64,000 nt of DNA, taken from NCBI RefSeq assembly GCF_040750395.1, contig NZ_JBFLVD010000013.1, positions 62,001-126,000 on the forward strand, read 5' to 3'. Below are positions 42,284 through 50,443 of this stretch, piece after piece. Under the pieces are notes generated by a model that saw only the letters and a program-made list of their open reading frames with translations, had not been told where the DNA came from and did not search any database. Made by a program: the position numbers and the translations under genes. Source of the DNA: Scandinavium sp002470465 (lineage in GTDB: Bacteria > Pseudomonadota > Gammaproteobacteria > Enterobacterales > Enterobacteriaceae). The first letter of the stretch is position 1. Every line of letters starts with the position of its first letter.

Positions 42284-43723
42284 ATGGAATACCACGTCAT
42301 CACTGAGCCTTCCGCTCTGCGCCCCGGCAGCCATTTAATCACTTCGCCGCGCAGCCCGCTGCTGAGGTCTCTCGACCTTTCCGTTACAGGTGAGATGATC
42401 GCCCTGACAGACAAAGGTGAAGTGGCAGACTGCCGCTTTGCCTGCGCGCCTTTTTCCCGCCTGACGCTGCTCCCGAATCAAGCCTGGGATGATACCCTGA
42501 CGGACGAATTGCTCGCGCAGCTGCGCCCGCTTTTCAAAGCGCCCACCAGCGACAATGTGATAGTGGATTTCTCCGTCATTACCGAAACTCGCGTTCGTGA
42601 TTCAGCGCTACGCTGGTTCTTCAATCTCGATCATCGACTGGACGATCTGGGCCTGAAAACGACTGCCGGTCACAGCGTACGGGTCAAAACGCTGACCGTT
42701 TTCTGTCCGTCGTCACAGCAGGAAGCCTTGCAGAAGGCCTGCCGTCAGCAGTCGGCTATTGCCAACGGAATGCTCGCAGCCCGTCGTCTCGCGGATATCC
42801 CGTCGGAAACCTGCACGCCGCAGTTTGTGGTGGAAGAAGCTGAGCGTCTTTGTGCCGCTTTCCCGGCGCTACGCTGCGAAGTGCTGGATGAACACGCCAT
42901 TCAGGAGCAAGGCCTTGGGCTGCTGTACGCGGTTGGCAAGGGCTCCACGCGCCCTCCTCGCCTGCTGGCGATTCACTATGATGGCGTGGCAAACGGCCCG
43001 GTACGCACTTACGTCGGCAAAGGTATTACCTTCGATACCGGCGGTCTGTGGCTAAAGGAAGGCGCAGGCATGTACACCATGAAGTACGACATGTGCGGCG
43101 CGGCGAACGTGCTGGGGCTGATGCTGAGCATTGCCGAACTGGCGCTGCCCGTGCGGGTGATGGGCGTACTGGCGCTGGCGGAAAACGCGATTGGTCCGGA
43201 CGCGATGCAGCCCGGCAGCGTGGTGCGCGCCTGTAACGGCATGACGGTGGAAATCAACAATACCGATGCCGAAGGCCGTCTGGTGCTGGCCGACGCCATC
43301 GCCTGGGCCAGCCAGCGCCACGAAAAGACGCATTTCATCATCGATATGGCGACCTTGACCGGCGCAGTAGTCAAAGCGCTGGGCTATGAGCTAAGCGGGC
43401 TGATGACGCAAAGTGAAACGCTGCGGGAACAGCTTACGCAGGCCGGCAAGAAAAGCGGGGACGAAGTATGGTCGCTGCCGCTCGATAAGCGCCTGAAAAA
43501 GCAAACCGAAAGCGCCATTGCGGATTTATGCAACACGCCGACAAACAATGCGGCGATAAGCGCCTCGGCGGCATGGCTGCTCCAGGCCTTCTGCCCACCG
43601 GAAATCCCATGGGCGCATCTGGACGTCAGCGGCACGGCGCTGTGGCGCGAAGGAGGAAGAAGCGTGGCGTCCGGCAGGCCGATTCCGCTGCTGATGCAGC
43701 ATTTGCTGGACGAGCTGAGCTAA
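42284..43723 (+). CDS. Leucyl aminopeptidase family M17 protein
   Basis: 479 residues. The C-terminal catalytic half carries the M17 two-metal site: GKGITFDTGGLWLKEG with the Lys near 244 and Asp near 249, MKYDMCGAANVLG near 265, and the signature NTDAEGRLVLADA near 326. The N-terminal half (MEYHVITEPSALRPGSH) is the diverged macro-like domain. It differs from housekeeping PepA and PepB and is closer to a specialised peptidase. As third gene of the EIIC-Ntn hydrolase operon it may release amino acids from the peptide part of imported glycopeptides or beta-aspartyl peptides. A REP pair and the hda 3' end follow. Confidence 0.88.
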   Translation: MEYHVITEPSALRPGSHLITSPRSPLLRSLDLSVTGEMIALTDKGEVADCRFACAPFSRLTLLPNQAWDDTLTDELLAQLRPLFKAPTSDNVIVDFSVITETRVRDSALRWFFNLDHRLDDLGLKTTAGHSVRVKTLTVFCPSSQQEALQKACRQQSAIANGMLAARRLADIPSETCTPQFVVEEAERLCAAFPALRCEVLDEHAIQEQGLGLLYAVGKGSTRPPRLLAIHYDGVANGPVRTYVGKGITFDTGGLWLKEGAGMYTMKYDMCGAANVLGLMLSIAELALPVRVMGVLALAENAIGPDAMQPGSVVRACNGMTVEINNTDAEGRLVLADAIAWASQRHEKTHFIIDMATLTGAVVKALGYELSGLMTQSETLREQLTQAGKKSGDEVWSLPLDKRLKKQTESAIADLCNTPTNNAAISASAAWLLQAFCPPEIPWAHLDVSGTALWREGGRSVASGRPIPLLMQHLLDELS

Positions 43724-43731
43724 ATGAAACC

Positions 43732-43799
43732 GCCCGGTGGCGCTGAGCTTACCGGGCCTACAGCTCACGTAAGTCGGGCAAACAACGTGCCGCCCGGCA
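43732..43799. repeat. REP pair between the M17 gene and hda
   Basis: Unit gcccggtggcgctgag...taccgggccta at 43732-43760 and a shorter, partly diverged unit (tcgggcaaacaacg...cgcccggca) at 43774-43799, between convergent genes. Confidence 0.7.
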
Positions 43800-43801
43800 A
43801 G

Positions 43802-44503
43802 TTACAACTTAAGGATCTCTTTCACAAACGGAATCGTCAGCTTACGCTGGGCGGTGATTGACGCGTGATCGAGCTGATCCAGCGTCATAAACAGGGTGCG
43901 GGTTTCACGGTCAAGGCGCTTCATCAGGAAGCGGCACACGTCTTCCGGCATTTCGAAACCACGCATTTTTGCACGCAGCTGCAATGCCTGCAGTTTGTCT
44001 TCGTCCGACAGCGGCTGAAGCTTGTAGATTTGCCCCCAGTCGAGGCGCGAGGCCAGATCCGGTAAGCCAAGATTGAGCTGACGCGGAGGACGGTCGCCGG
44101 TGATCAGCAGCCGCGTTTTGCCGGATTCCAGAATGCGGTTATAGAGATTGAAAATCGCCATTTCCCACAGGTCATCCCCGGCCACGCACTCGATATTATC
44201 GATGCAGACCAGCGCCAGTTGCTCCATTCCCTCCAGCACTTCAGGCACAAACCAGGTGCGTTTATCGAGCGGAACATAGCCCACCGCATCACCGCGCTGC
44301 GACAGTTCGGCGCACGCCGCGTGCAGCAAATGGCTGCGGCCAGCGCCTTCGCGCGACCAGACGTAGATGTATCCGCTGTGTTCCTGACGCAGCATGGTTT
44401 GCACTGCGGCAAGTAAAGAAGAGTTATCGCCCGCCCAGAAACTCGCAAAAGTTTCGTCGTCGGGAAGATAGAGTGGCAGAGAGAGCTGAGCCGGAGCGTT
44501 CAG
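43802..44503 (-). CDS. hda: DnaA-inactivating protein Hda, CUG start
   Basis: 233 residues when read from CTG 44503 (LNAPAQLSLPLYLPDDETF), the same length and N terminus as E. coli Hda, which is reported to start at CUG. The conserved clamp-binding motif QLSLPL requires this start; the first ATG in frame would remove it. TTGAGGT lies five to six bases before the CTG. Hda is an AAA+ protein that joins the DNA-loaded sliding clamp and triggers ATP hydrolysis by DnaA, limiting re-initiation. Walker A-like SREGAGRSHLLH, Walker B CIDNIE and the arginine finger region RLDWGQIYKL are visible. Confidence 0.93.
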   Translation of the reverse strand: MNAPAQLSLPLYLPDDETFASFWAGDNSSLLAAVQTMLRQEHSGYIYVWSREGAGRSHLLHAACAELSQRGDAVGYVPLDKRTWFVPEVLEGMEQLALVCIDNIECVAGDDLWEMAIFNLYNRILESGKTRLLITGDRPPRQLNLGLPDLASRLDWGQIYKLQPLSDEDKLQALQLRAKMRGFEMPEDVCRFLMKRLDRETRTLFMTLDQLDHASITAQRKLTIPFVKEILKL

Positions 44504-44609
44504 AGTGACCTCAACATGGAACTGCTAAAAACGCGATGAGTGTAACACAAAAGCCATGAAGGAGAGAACCGGGCGGATCCTTTGCCCGGTCATTCGATCG
44601 TCAGAACGA

Positions 44610-45899
44610 TCAGTGAGACGGCGTCTCGCTGTCGGCCGCGTCCAGCACTTCTTCTTCCGGACGCAGGACGCTGATCAGCTTGAAGATCAGGCTCAGTGCA
44701 ATACCGACGATGGTTGCCAGCGCCATGCCTTTCAGCTCCGCTGCGCCAATGTGAACTTTCGCACCGCTGACGCCGATGATCAGGATAACGGAGGTCAGGA
44801 TCAGGTTCTGCGCTTTGCTGTAATCCACTTTCGATTCAATCAGCACACGAATACCGGACGCACCGATCACCCCATACAGCAGCAGCGAAACGCCCCCCAT
44901 CACCGGGACAGGAATGATCTGGATAGCCGCCGCCAGTTTACCCACGCAGGAGAGCAGAATAGCAATCACCGCCGCGCCGCCGATAACCCAGGTGCTGTAT
45001 ACGCGGGTGATCGCCATTACGCCGATGTTTTCGCCGTAGGTGGTATTTGGCGTGGAGCCGAAGAAACCGGAGATTACAGTGGAAAGGCCGTTGGCAAACA
45101 TTGAACGGTGCAGGCCAGGATCCTTGATCAGGTCCTTTTTCACGATGTTCGCGGTAACCACCAGGTGGCCGACGTGTTCCGCGATAACTACCAGCGCCGC
45201 AGGCAGAATGGTGAAAATAGCAAACCACTCAAAGCGAGGCGTATAGAACGTTGGCAGCGCGAACCAGTGCGCCTGGCTGATTGCTGCGGTATCCACCATG
45301 CCCATGGAGAATGACAGGCCATAACCCACCAGCACGCCAATCAGAATAGGGATAATCGCCAGGAAGCCACGGAACAGCACGGAGCCAAACACCGTCACAG
45401 CCAGCGTCACCATGGACACGATGATCACTTTGCTGTCAACGCTCTGGCCGTCGGCAGGCAGCAGACCGGCCATGTTCGCGGCAACGCCCGCCAGTTCGAG
45501 ACCGATAACCGCGACGATTGCGCCCATCGCTGCCGGCGGGAACATCACATCCAGCCAGCCGGTTCCGGCTTTCTTCACGATGAATGACACCAGGCAGAAC
45601 AGCACGCCGCACATGATAAAGCCGCCGAGCGCCACTTCATATCCCAGCGGCAGCAGAAGCAGTACGGGGGAAATAAACGCAAAGCTTGAGCCCAGATAGG
45701 CCGGAATTTTGCCTTTGCATATGAACAGATACAGCAGCGTGCCGATGCCGTTAAACAGCAGGACCGTTGCCGGGTTAATATGAAAAAGCACAGGCACCAG
45801 CACGGTTGCGCCAAACATGGCGAACAGATGCTGCAAACTAAGCGGGATGGTCTGTAAAAGCGGCGGTCTTTCACTAACCCCGATAGCGCGGCGCGTCAT
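44610..45899 (-). CDS. uraA: Uracil:proton symporter UraA
   Basis: 429 residues, same as E. coli UraA, with 14 membrane segments of the NCS2/NAT fold. The start MTRRAIGVSERPPLLQTIPL is at ATG 45899; a longer frame upstream lies in the leader. Functional residues of the family are visible: the Glu and His in VVIAEHVGHL (E241 and H245 in E. coli) and the Glu in NTTYGENIG (E290). Second gene of the upp-uraA operon, with an attenuating hairpin between the two. Confidence 0.97.
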   Translation of the reverse strand: MTRRAIGVSERPPLLQTIPLSLQHLFAMFGATVLVPVLFHINPATVLLFNGIGTLLYLFICKGKIPAYLGSSFAFISPVLLLLPLGYEVALGGFIMCGVLFCLVSFIVKKAGTGWLDVMFPPAAMGAIVAVIGLELAGVAANMAGLLPADGQSVDSKVIIVSMVTLAVTVFGSVLFRGFLAIIPILIGVLVGYGLSFSMGMVDTAAISQAHWFALPTFYTPRFEWFAIFTILPAALVVIAEHVGHLVVTANIVKKDLIKDPGLHRSMFANGLSTVISGFFGSTPNTTYGENIGVMAITRVYSTWVIGGAAVIAILLSCVGKLAAAIQIIPVPVMGGVSLLLYGVIGASGIRVLIESKVDYSKAQNLILTSVILIIGVSGAKVHIGAAELKGMALATIVGIALSLIFKLISVLRPEEEVLDAADSETPSH

Positions 45900-45936
45900 A
45901 GTCGTTTCCTCTGAGTATTGTTGTTGTGTTGTAGTC

Positions 45937-45970
45937 AAAAAAAAGCCGACTCTCAAAGTCGGCTCTTTTT
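45937..45970 (-). terminator. Hairpin with T run between upp and uraA
   Basis: Arms gccgac and gtcggc with a seven-base loop and eight T residues on the complementary strand. It should reduce read-through from upp into uraA, a known way of lowering transporter level relative to the enzyme. Confidence 0.75.
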
Positions 45971-45980
45971 AGTGAATCAC

Positions 45981-46607
45981 TTACTTGGTACCAAAGATCT
46001 TATCGCCGGCATCGCCAAGGCCCGGGATGATGTACCCGTGCTCGTTGAGGCCCTGGTCGATGGAAGCGGTGTACAGTTCAACGTCCGGATGCGCTTTCTC
46101 CAGCGCGGCAATACCTTCCGGCGCAGCAACCAGTACCAGCACTTTAATGCTGTTACAGCCGGCGTTTTTCAGCAGGTCGATGGTGGCGATCATAGAGCCG
46201 CCGGTTGCCAGCATCGGGTCAACCACCAGCGCCATACGCTCGTCGATGTTGGAGACCAGCTTCTGGAAATACGGAACCGGTTCGAGGGTTTCTTCATTAC
46301 GGTAGATGCCGACCACGCTGATACGCGCGCTCGGAACGTGCTCCAGCACGCCTTCCATCATGCCGAGGCCTGCACGCAGGATTGGTACAACGGTAATTTT
46401 TTTGCCTTTGATCTGCTCAATCTGCACCGGGCCATTCCAGCCTTCGATGGTAACGGTTTCGGTTTCCAGATCGGAGGTCGCTTCATAGGTCAGTAAGCTG
46501 CCAACTTCTGAGGCGAGTTCACGGAAGCGTTTAGTGCTGATGTCATGCTCACGCATCAGGCCCAGCTTGTGTTTGACGAGTGGGTGTTTCACTTCAACAA
46601 TCTTCAT
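45981..46607 (-). CDS. upp: Uracil phosphoribosyltransferase
   Basis: 208 residues, same as E. coli Upp. It converts uracil and PRPP to UMP in pyrimidine salvage. The start MKIVEVKHPLVKHKLG is at ATG 46607, with a GAGGAG-type site upstream. The PRPP loop VDPMLATGGSMIATI is near residue 130-144, and the uracil-binding end GYIIPGLGDAGDKIFGTK is intact. First gene of the upp-uraA operon. Confidence 0.97.
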   Translation of the reverse strand: MKIVEVKHPLVKHKLGLMREHDISTKRFRELASEVGSLLTYEATSDLETETVTIEGWNGPVQIEQIKGKKITVVPILRAGLGMMEGVLEHVPSARISVVGIYRNEETLEPVPYFQKLVSNIDERMALVVDPMLATGGSMIATIDLLKNAGCNSIKVLVLVAAPEGIAALEKAHPDVELYTASIDQGLNEHGYIIPGLGDAGDKIFGTK

Positions 46608-46722
46608 TCTCTTTCTCCTCTGAGGTGGCATCCGCAAAAAAATCGCGGGATTATACCGCTTTTTTTGGATTGCGCCATACCCGTGTTGCTTGACGTATAT
46701 CAAGCAAAGTGATTTAGAGACA

Positions 46723-46749
46723 AAAAAACCGGAGGCAGGGCTCCGGCTT
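46723..46749 (-). terminator. Terminator of the bglK-bglA transcript
   Basis: Stem ccggag / ctccgg with a six-base loop and seven T residues on the complementary strand, about 85 bases past the stop of the glucosidase gene and beyond the REP pair. Confidence 0.75.
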
Positions 46750-46763
46750 GGGCGCAGGGTTCT

Positions 46764-46832
46764 GCCCGGTGGCGCTACGCTTACGCGGGCCTACGTGTAT
46801 TGTAGGTCGGGTAAGCGTTAGCGCCACCCGAC
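46764..46832. repeat. BIME: REP pair after the 6-phospho-beta-glucosidase gene
   Basis: Two inverted REP units, gcccggtggcgctacgc... at 46764-46794 and gtaggtcgggtaagcg...gccacccgac at 46802-46832, immediately next to the stop codon. Confidence 0.85.
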
Positions 46833-46834
46833 AG

Positions 46835-48265
46835 CTACAGGTTATTTCCGTTGCTGGCGATCACCTGCTGATACCACTCAAACGACTTCTTCTTACTGCG
46901 CTCAAGCGTGCCGTTGCCTTCGTTATCTTTATCAACGTAGATAAAGCCGTAGCGTTTTTTCATCTCGCCGGTCCCGGCAGAAACAAGATCGATACAGCCC
47001 CATGGCGTATAGCCCATCAGATCCACGCCGTCTTCCACGACCGCTTTTTTCATCTCAGCAATGTGCGCAGACAGATAATCGATACGGTACTGGTCATTCA
47101 CGCTGCCGTCCGCTTCACGTACGTCAATCGCCCCAAAGCCGTTTTCAACAATAAACAGCGGCAGCTGATAGTGATCCCAGAACCAGTTCAGGGAGTAGCG
47201 CAGCCCCACCGGGTCAATCTGCCAGCCCCAGTCAGATTTCTTCACGTACGGATTGGAGACCAGCGCTTTCGTTTCGTCGTAGTCCAGCATTGGGTTATCT
47301 TCCGTCGCCTTAGTTGCGAAGGACATGTAGTAGCTGAAGCCGATGTAATCGACGCAGCCCTGCAGCAGCGCCGCTTTATCTTCGGCGGTGATATCCAGCG
47401 TAAAGCCGCGGCGGTCGAAGTAGTTCAGCAGGTGCTGCGGGTATTTGCCGCGCACGTGGACGTCGGTAAACCAGTAGCGTTTATGCATGGCGTTCATCGC
47501 CATCATCATGTCATCCGGCACGCAGGTCAGCGGGTAAATCGGGCACATGGCGATCATGCAACCGACCTGCAATGACGGGTTAATCTCACGGGCAATTTTC
47601 ACCGCCAGGGCGCTTGCCACCAGCTCGTAGTGCGCCGCCTGATACATAATCGGCTCGCGATCTTCACCCTCTTCATACTTAATGCCGGAGTTGGTGAACG
47701 GTGCGAAATCTTCGTGGTAGTTGGCCTGGTTGTTGATTTCGTTGAAGGTCATCCAGTACTTCACTTTGTGCTGATAGCGCTCGAAGGCCACTTTCGCAAA
47801 GCGCACGAAGAAGTCGATGGTTTTACGGTTACGCCAGCCGCCGTACTCTTTCACCAGGAAGTAAGGCATTTCGAAGTGCGACAGGGTGATCACCGGCTCG
47901 ATGCCGTACTTCAGGCACTCGTCGAACAGGTCATCGTAGAATTTCAGACCCGCTTCGTTCGGCTCCAGCTCATCGCCTTTCGGGAACAGTCGCGTCCACG
48001 CGATAGAGGTGCGGAAGCATTTAAAGCCCATTTCGGCGAACAATTTAATGTCGTCTTTATAGCGGTGATAAAAATCGATCGCCTCGTGGTTCGGGTAGTT
48101 TTTTCCTGGCAGCACGCCGTCGGTGATTTCACGCGCCAGGCCGTGAGCGCCTGCTGTCATCACATCAGCCACGCTTGGGCCTTTCCCGCCCTCTTTCCAG
48201 CCGCCTTCCAGCTGATGCGCCGCCACGGCCCCGCCCCACAGAAAATCGCTTTTAAATCCGGACAT
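46835..48265 (-). CDS. 6-phospho-beta-glucosidase, GH1 (BglA-like)
   Basis: 476 residues, close to E. coli BglA (477) and sharing FLWGGAVAAHQ, GFKCFRTSIAWTR, and YTPWGCIDL. Family GH1: acid/base Glu in TFNEINNQ near 180, nucleophile Glu in IVENGFGA near 375, and the phosphate-binding Ser/Lys/Tyr set of 6-phospho enzymes in KKRYGFIYVDKDN near 430. It hydrolyses 6-phospho-beta-glucosides to glucose 6-phosphate and an aglycone or sugar. ATG 48265 has AGGGAG six bases upstream, better than GTG 48271. It lies 13 bases downstream of bglK and forms a two-gene operon. Confidence 0.93.
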   Translation of the reverse strand: MSGFKSDFLWGGAVAAHQLEGGWKEGGKGPSVADVMTAGAHGLAREITDGVLPGKNYPNHEAIDFYHRYKDDIKLFAEMGFKCFRTSIAWTRLFPKGDELEPNEAGLKFYDDLFDECLKYGIEPVITLSHFEMPYFLVKEYGGWRNRKTIDFFVRFAKVAFERYQHKVKYWMTFNEINNQANYHEDFAPFTNSGIKYEEGEDREPIMYQAAHYELVASALAVKIAREINPSLQVGCMIAMCPIYPLTCVPDDMMMAMNAMHKRYWFTDVHVRGKYPQHLLNYFDRRGFTLDITAEDKAALLQGCVDYIGFSYYMSFATKATEDNPMLDYDETKALVSNPYVKKSDWGWQIDPVGLRYSLNWFWDHYQLPLFIVENGFGAIDVREADGSVNDQYRIDYLSAHIAEMKKAVVEDGVDLMGYTPWGCIDLVSAGTGEMKKRYGFIYVDKDNEGNGTLERSKKKSFEWYQQVIASNGNNL

Positions 48266-48278
48266 AACCACTCCCTCT

Positions 48279-49154
48279 TTAACGTTCAGACTGCTGATTA
48301 AAATGATAAACCGCGCCGAGTAGCCCGGCGTCGTTGCCGTGACTCACGGCATCAACGTATTCGTCGATGCCAAACCAGGCGAGATGCTGTTTGAGCTGCG
48401 CCAGAAAACCGGGGCGCTCCGTAACGCCGCCGCCGAGCAATATCATCTGCGGATCGAAAAGATTAACCAGGTTGTAAAGCCCGGCGCCCAGGCCATTGAA
48501 GAACTCTTCGACCAGACGCTGGCAGGTCACATCACCGGCATCCCAGGCATCAAAAATCTCTTCACCGCTGACTTCTTCCAGCGCTTTACCACAGTGTTGG
48601 CTGTAACGGCTGCGCAGAACGCGCATTGTGCAGGTGGCATTCATGGTGTAATGCGTGGGATGGCGGCTGCCGGGGCGTTCAGTGAACATATAGCCAAACT
48701 CGCCCGCACGAAATTTTGCGCCGCGCACCAGCTGATTGTTACAGAAGATGGCTCCGCCGATCCCCGTGCCGATGGTCAGCACCAGAAAATCGCTCATTTC
48801 AGCGGCTCTGCCCTGCCAGCGCTCAGCCAGCAGCACGCAGTTGGCGTCGTTTTCGATCGCAACCGGAAGCCCGGTGCGCTCTTCAAGCCACGCCCTGATG
48901 GCGAAATTATCGAACTTGCGGATAGCACCGCCCATCTCGATAAAGCCAGAGTGGGGATTCACATAGCCTGGCGCGCTGATGGCAATGCCTTCGCACTCAG
49001 AATGCGTGTCGATCCAGTGCAGGACCCCTTCTAAAATCGCATCCCCGTCGCTGCCGGTAACGATGGCTTTACTTTTGGCGAGTATCGCCCCTTCCTGCGT
49101 CACTACGCCCATTTTCAGCGCCGTTCCACCAATATCAAACGCGGCAATGTGCAT
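48279..49154 (-). CDS. bglK: ROK-family beta-glucoside kinase BglK
   Basis: 291 residues; closely resembles BglK of Klebsiella pneumoniae (297), which phosphorylates cellobiose, gentiobiose and other beta-glucosides at the non-reducing 6-OH with ATP. ATP loop DIGGTALKMGV near 7-16, ROK core ENDANCVLLAERWQG with catalytic Asp near 103, and second ATP site LTIGTGIGGAIF near 130. The zinc-motif CxCGxxGC of many ROK proteins is absent, and the region reads EFGYMFTERPG, as in BglK. With the GH1 gene it makes a PTS-independent route: uptake of free beta-disaccharide, phosphorylation, hydrolysis. No permease gene is adjacent. Confidence 0.9.
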   Translation of the reverse strand: MHIAAFDIGGTALKMGVVTQEGAILAKSKAIVTGSDGDAILEGVLHWIDTHSECEGIAISAPGYVNPHSGFIEMGGAIRKFDNFAIRAWLEERTGLPVAIENDANCVLLAERWQGRAAEMSDFLVLTIGTGIGGAIFCNNQLVRGAKFRAGEFGYMFTERPGSRHPTHYTMNATCTMRVLRSRYSQHCGKALEEVSGEEIFDAWDAGDVTCQRLVEEFFNGLGAGLYNLVNLFDPQMILLGGGVTERPGFLAQLKQHLAWFGIDEYVDAVSHGNDAGLLGAVYHFNQQSER

Positions 49155-49181
49155 CTGTGCCTTCCTCCGAATGCCATTTCA

Positions 49182-49193
49182 GAAACCGGTTTC
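49182..49193. promoter_or_regulatory. LacI-type operator 1 upstream of bglK
   Basis: Perfect 12-base palindrome gaaaccggtttc with the central CG that marks GalR/LacI operators, 28 bases upstream of the bglK start. The core is the same as the AscG operator core of E. coli. Confidence 0.75.
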
Positions 49194-49238
49194 AGTGGAA
49201 TATTGTGTGCTCTGGCAATAACCTGCAAGCATTAAACC

Positions 49239-49250
49239 GTAACCGGTTTC
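49239..49250. promoter_or_regulatory. LacI-type operator 2 upstream of bglK
   Basis: gtaaccggtttc, one mismatch from operator 1 and 57 bases from it centre to centre. Two sites at this distance would suit a looping LacI-family tetramer or a dimer pair around the promoter. A weaker half-match (tgaacgggttca) follows at 49258. Confidence 0.6.
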
Positions 49251-49334
49251 ATTTTCGTGAACGGGTTCAAATTTGCCGCCGGGGCTTCACTATCGTGTAA
49301 ATATTCGTCAGCAAAAGATATCCCTCGCCCAGGC

Positions 49335-49350
49335 TCGCAAACGTTTGCTT
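49335..49350. promoter_or_regulatory. PurR operator of purMN
   Basis: tcgcaaacgtttgctt, with 14 of 16 bases as in the PurR consensus, just upstream of a -10-like ttagaat and the purM start. Confidence 0.85.
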
Positions 49351-49405
49351 AGGCTGTTAGAATGGCGCCGATTTTATTTGCTAACGCCCTTCGTGGAGAT
49401 TTGCA

Positions 49406-50443
49406 GTGACCGACAAAACCTCTCTCAGCTACAAAGATGCCGGTGTTGATATTGACGCAGGTAATGCTCTGGTTGACCGAATCAAAGGTGTGGTGAAGAA
49501 AACCCGTCGCCCGGAAGTGATGGGTGGCCTGGGTGGCTTCGGCGCACTGTGCGCGCTGCCGCAAAAATATCGTGAGCCAGTGCTGGTTTCCGGCACGGAC
49601 GGCGTTGGCACCAAGCTTCGCCTGGCAATGGATCTTAAGCGTCATGACACCATTGGCGTCGATCTCGTGGCGATGTGCGTTAACGACCTGGTGGTTCAGG
49701 GCGCTGAACCGCTGTTCTTCCTCGACTATTACGCCACCGGCAAGCTGGATGTCGATACCGCAGCCAGCGTTATCTCCGGCATCGCCGAAGGCTGCCTGCA
49801 GTCCGGCTGCGCGCTGGTCGGGGGTGAAACGGCAGAGATGCCGGGCATGTACCACGGCGAAGATTATGACGTAGCCGGTTTCTGCGTCGGCGTGGTTGAA
49901 AAGTCAGAAATTATCGACGGCAGCAAAGTGGCCGACGGCGACGTGCTGATTGCGCTGGCCTCCAGCGGTCCGCACTCCAACGGCTATTCTCTGGTGCGTA
50001 AGATCATCGAAGTCAGCGGCTGCAACCCGGAAACCGAAGCGCTGGAAGGCAAATCGCTGGCCGATCACCTGCTGGCCCCGACCCGCATCTACGTGAAAAA
50101 TGTGCTGGAGCTGATTGCGAACGTTGACGTCCACGCCATTGCCCACCTGACGGGTGGCGGCTTCTGGGAGAACATCCCGCGCGTGCTGCCGGACAACACC
50201 CAGGCGGTAATCGACGAATCCTCCTGGCAGTGGCCTTCCGTATTCAACTGGCTGCAAAAAGCGGGCAACGTTAGCCAACACGAAATGTACCGCACCTTTA
50301 ACTGCGGTGTAGGGATGGTGATTGCGCTCCCGGCAACTGAGGCGGATAAAGCGGTCGCGCTGATGAATGAGAAAGGTGAAAACGCGTGGAAAATCGGGTA
50401 TATCAAAGCTTCCGATTCTGAACAGCGTGTGGTCATCGAGTAA
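49406..50443 (+). CDS. purM: Phosphoribosylformylglycinamidine cyclo-ligase
   Basis: 345 residues, same as E. coli PurM (AIR synthetase), which closes the imidazole ring in purine step 5 with ATP. Start is GTG 49406 with GGAG upstream. Family blocks: SGTDGVGTKLRLA near 65, VAMCVNDLVVQGAEPLFFLDYYA near 90, GGETAEMPGMY near 140, LIALASSGPHSNGYSL near 173. The final A of its stop begins the purN ATG (TAATG overlap), so translation is coupled. Confidence 0.97.
   Translation: MTDKTSLSYKDAGVDIDAGNALVDRIKGVVKKTRRPEVMGGLGGFGALCALPQKYREPVLVSGTDGVGTKLRLAMDLKRHDTIGVDLVAMCVNDLVVQGAEPLFFLDYYATGKLDVDTAASVISGIAEGCLQSGCALVGGETAEMPGMYHGEDYDVAGFCVGVVEKSEIIDGSKVADGDVLIALASSGPHSNGYSLVRKIIEVSGCNPETEALEGKSLADHLLAPTRIYVKNVLELIANVDVHAIAHLTGGGFWENIPRVLPDNTQAVIDESSWQWPSVFNWLQKAGNVSQHEMYRTFNCGVGMVIALPATEADKAVALMNEKGENAWKIGYIKASDSEQRVVIE

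Noticed and set aside
46748..47575. 275-codon rightward frame opposite the 6-phospho-beta-glucosidase gene
   Set aside because: Begins inside a REP pair and mirrors a complete GH1 gene; no start signal.
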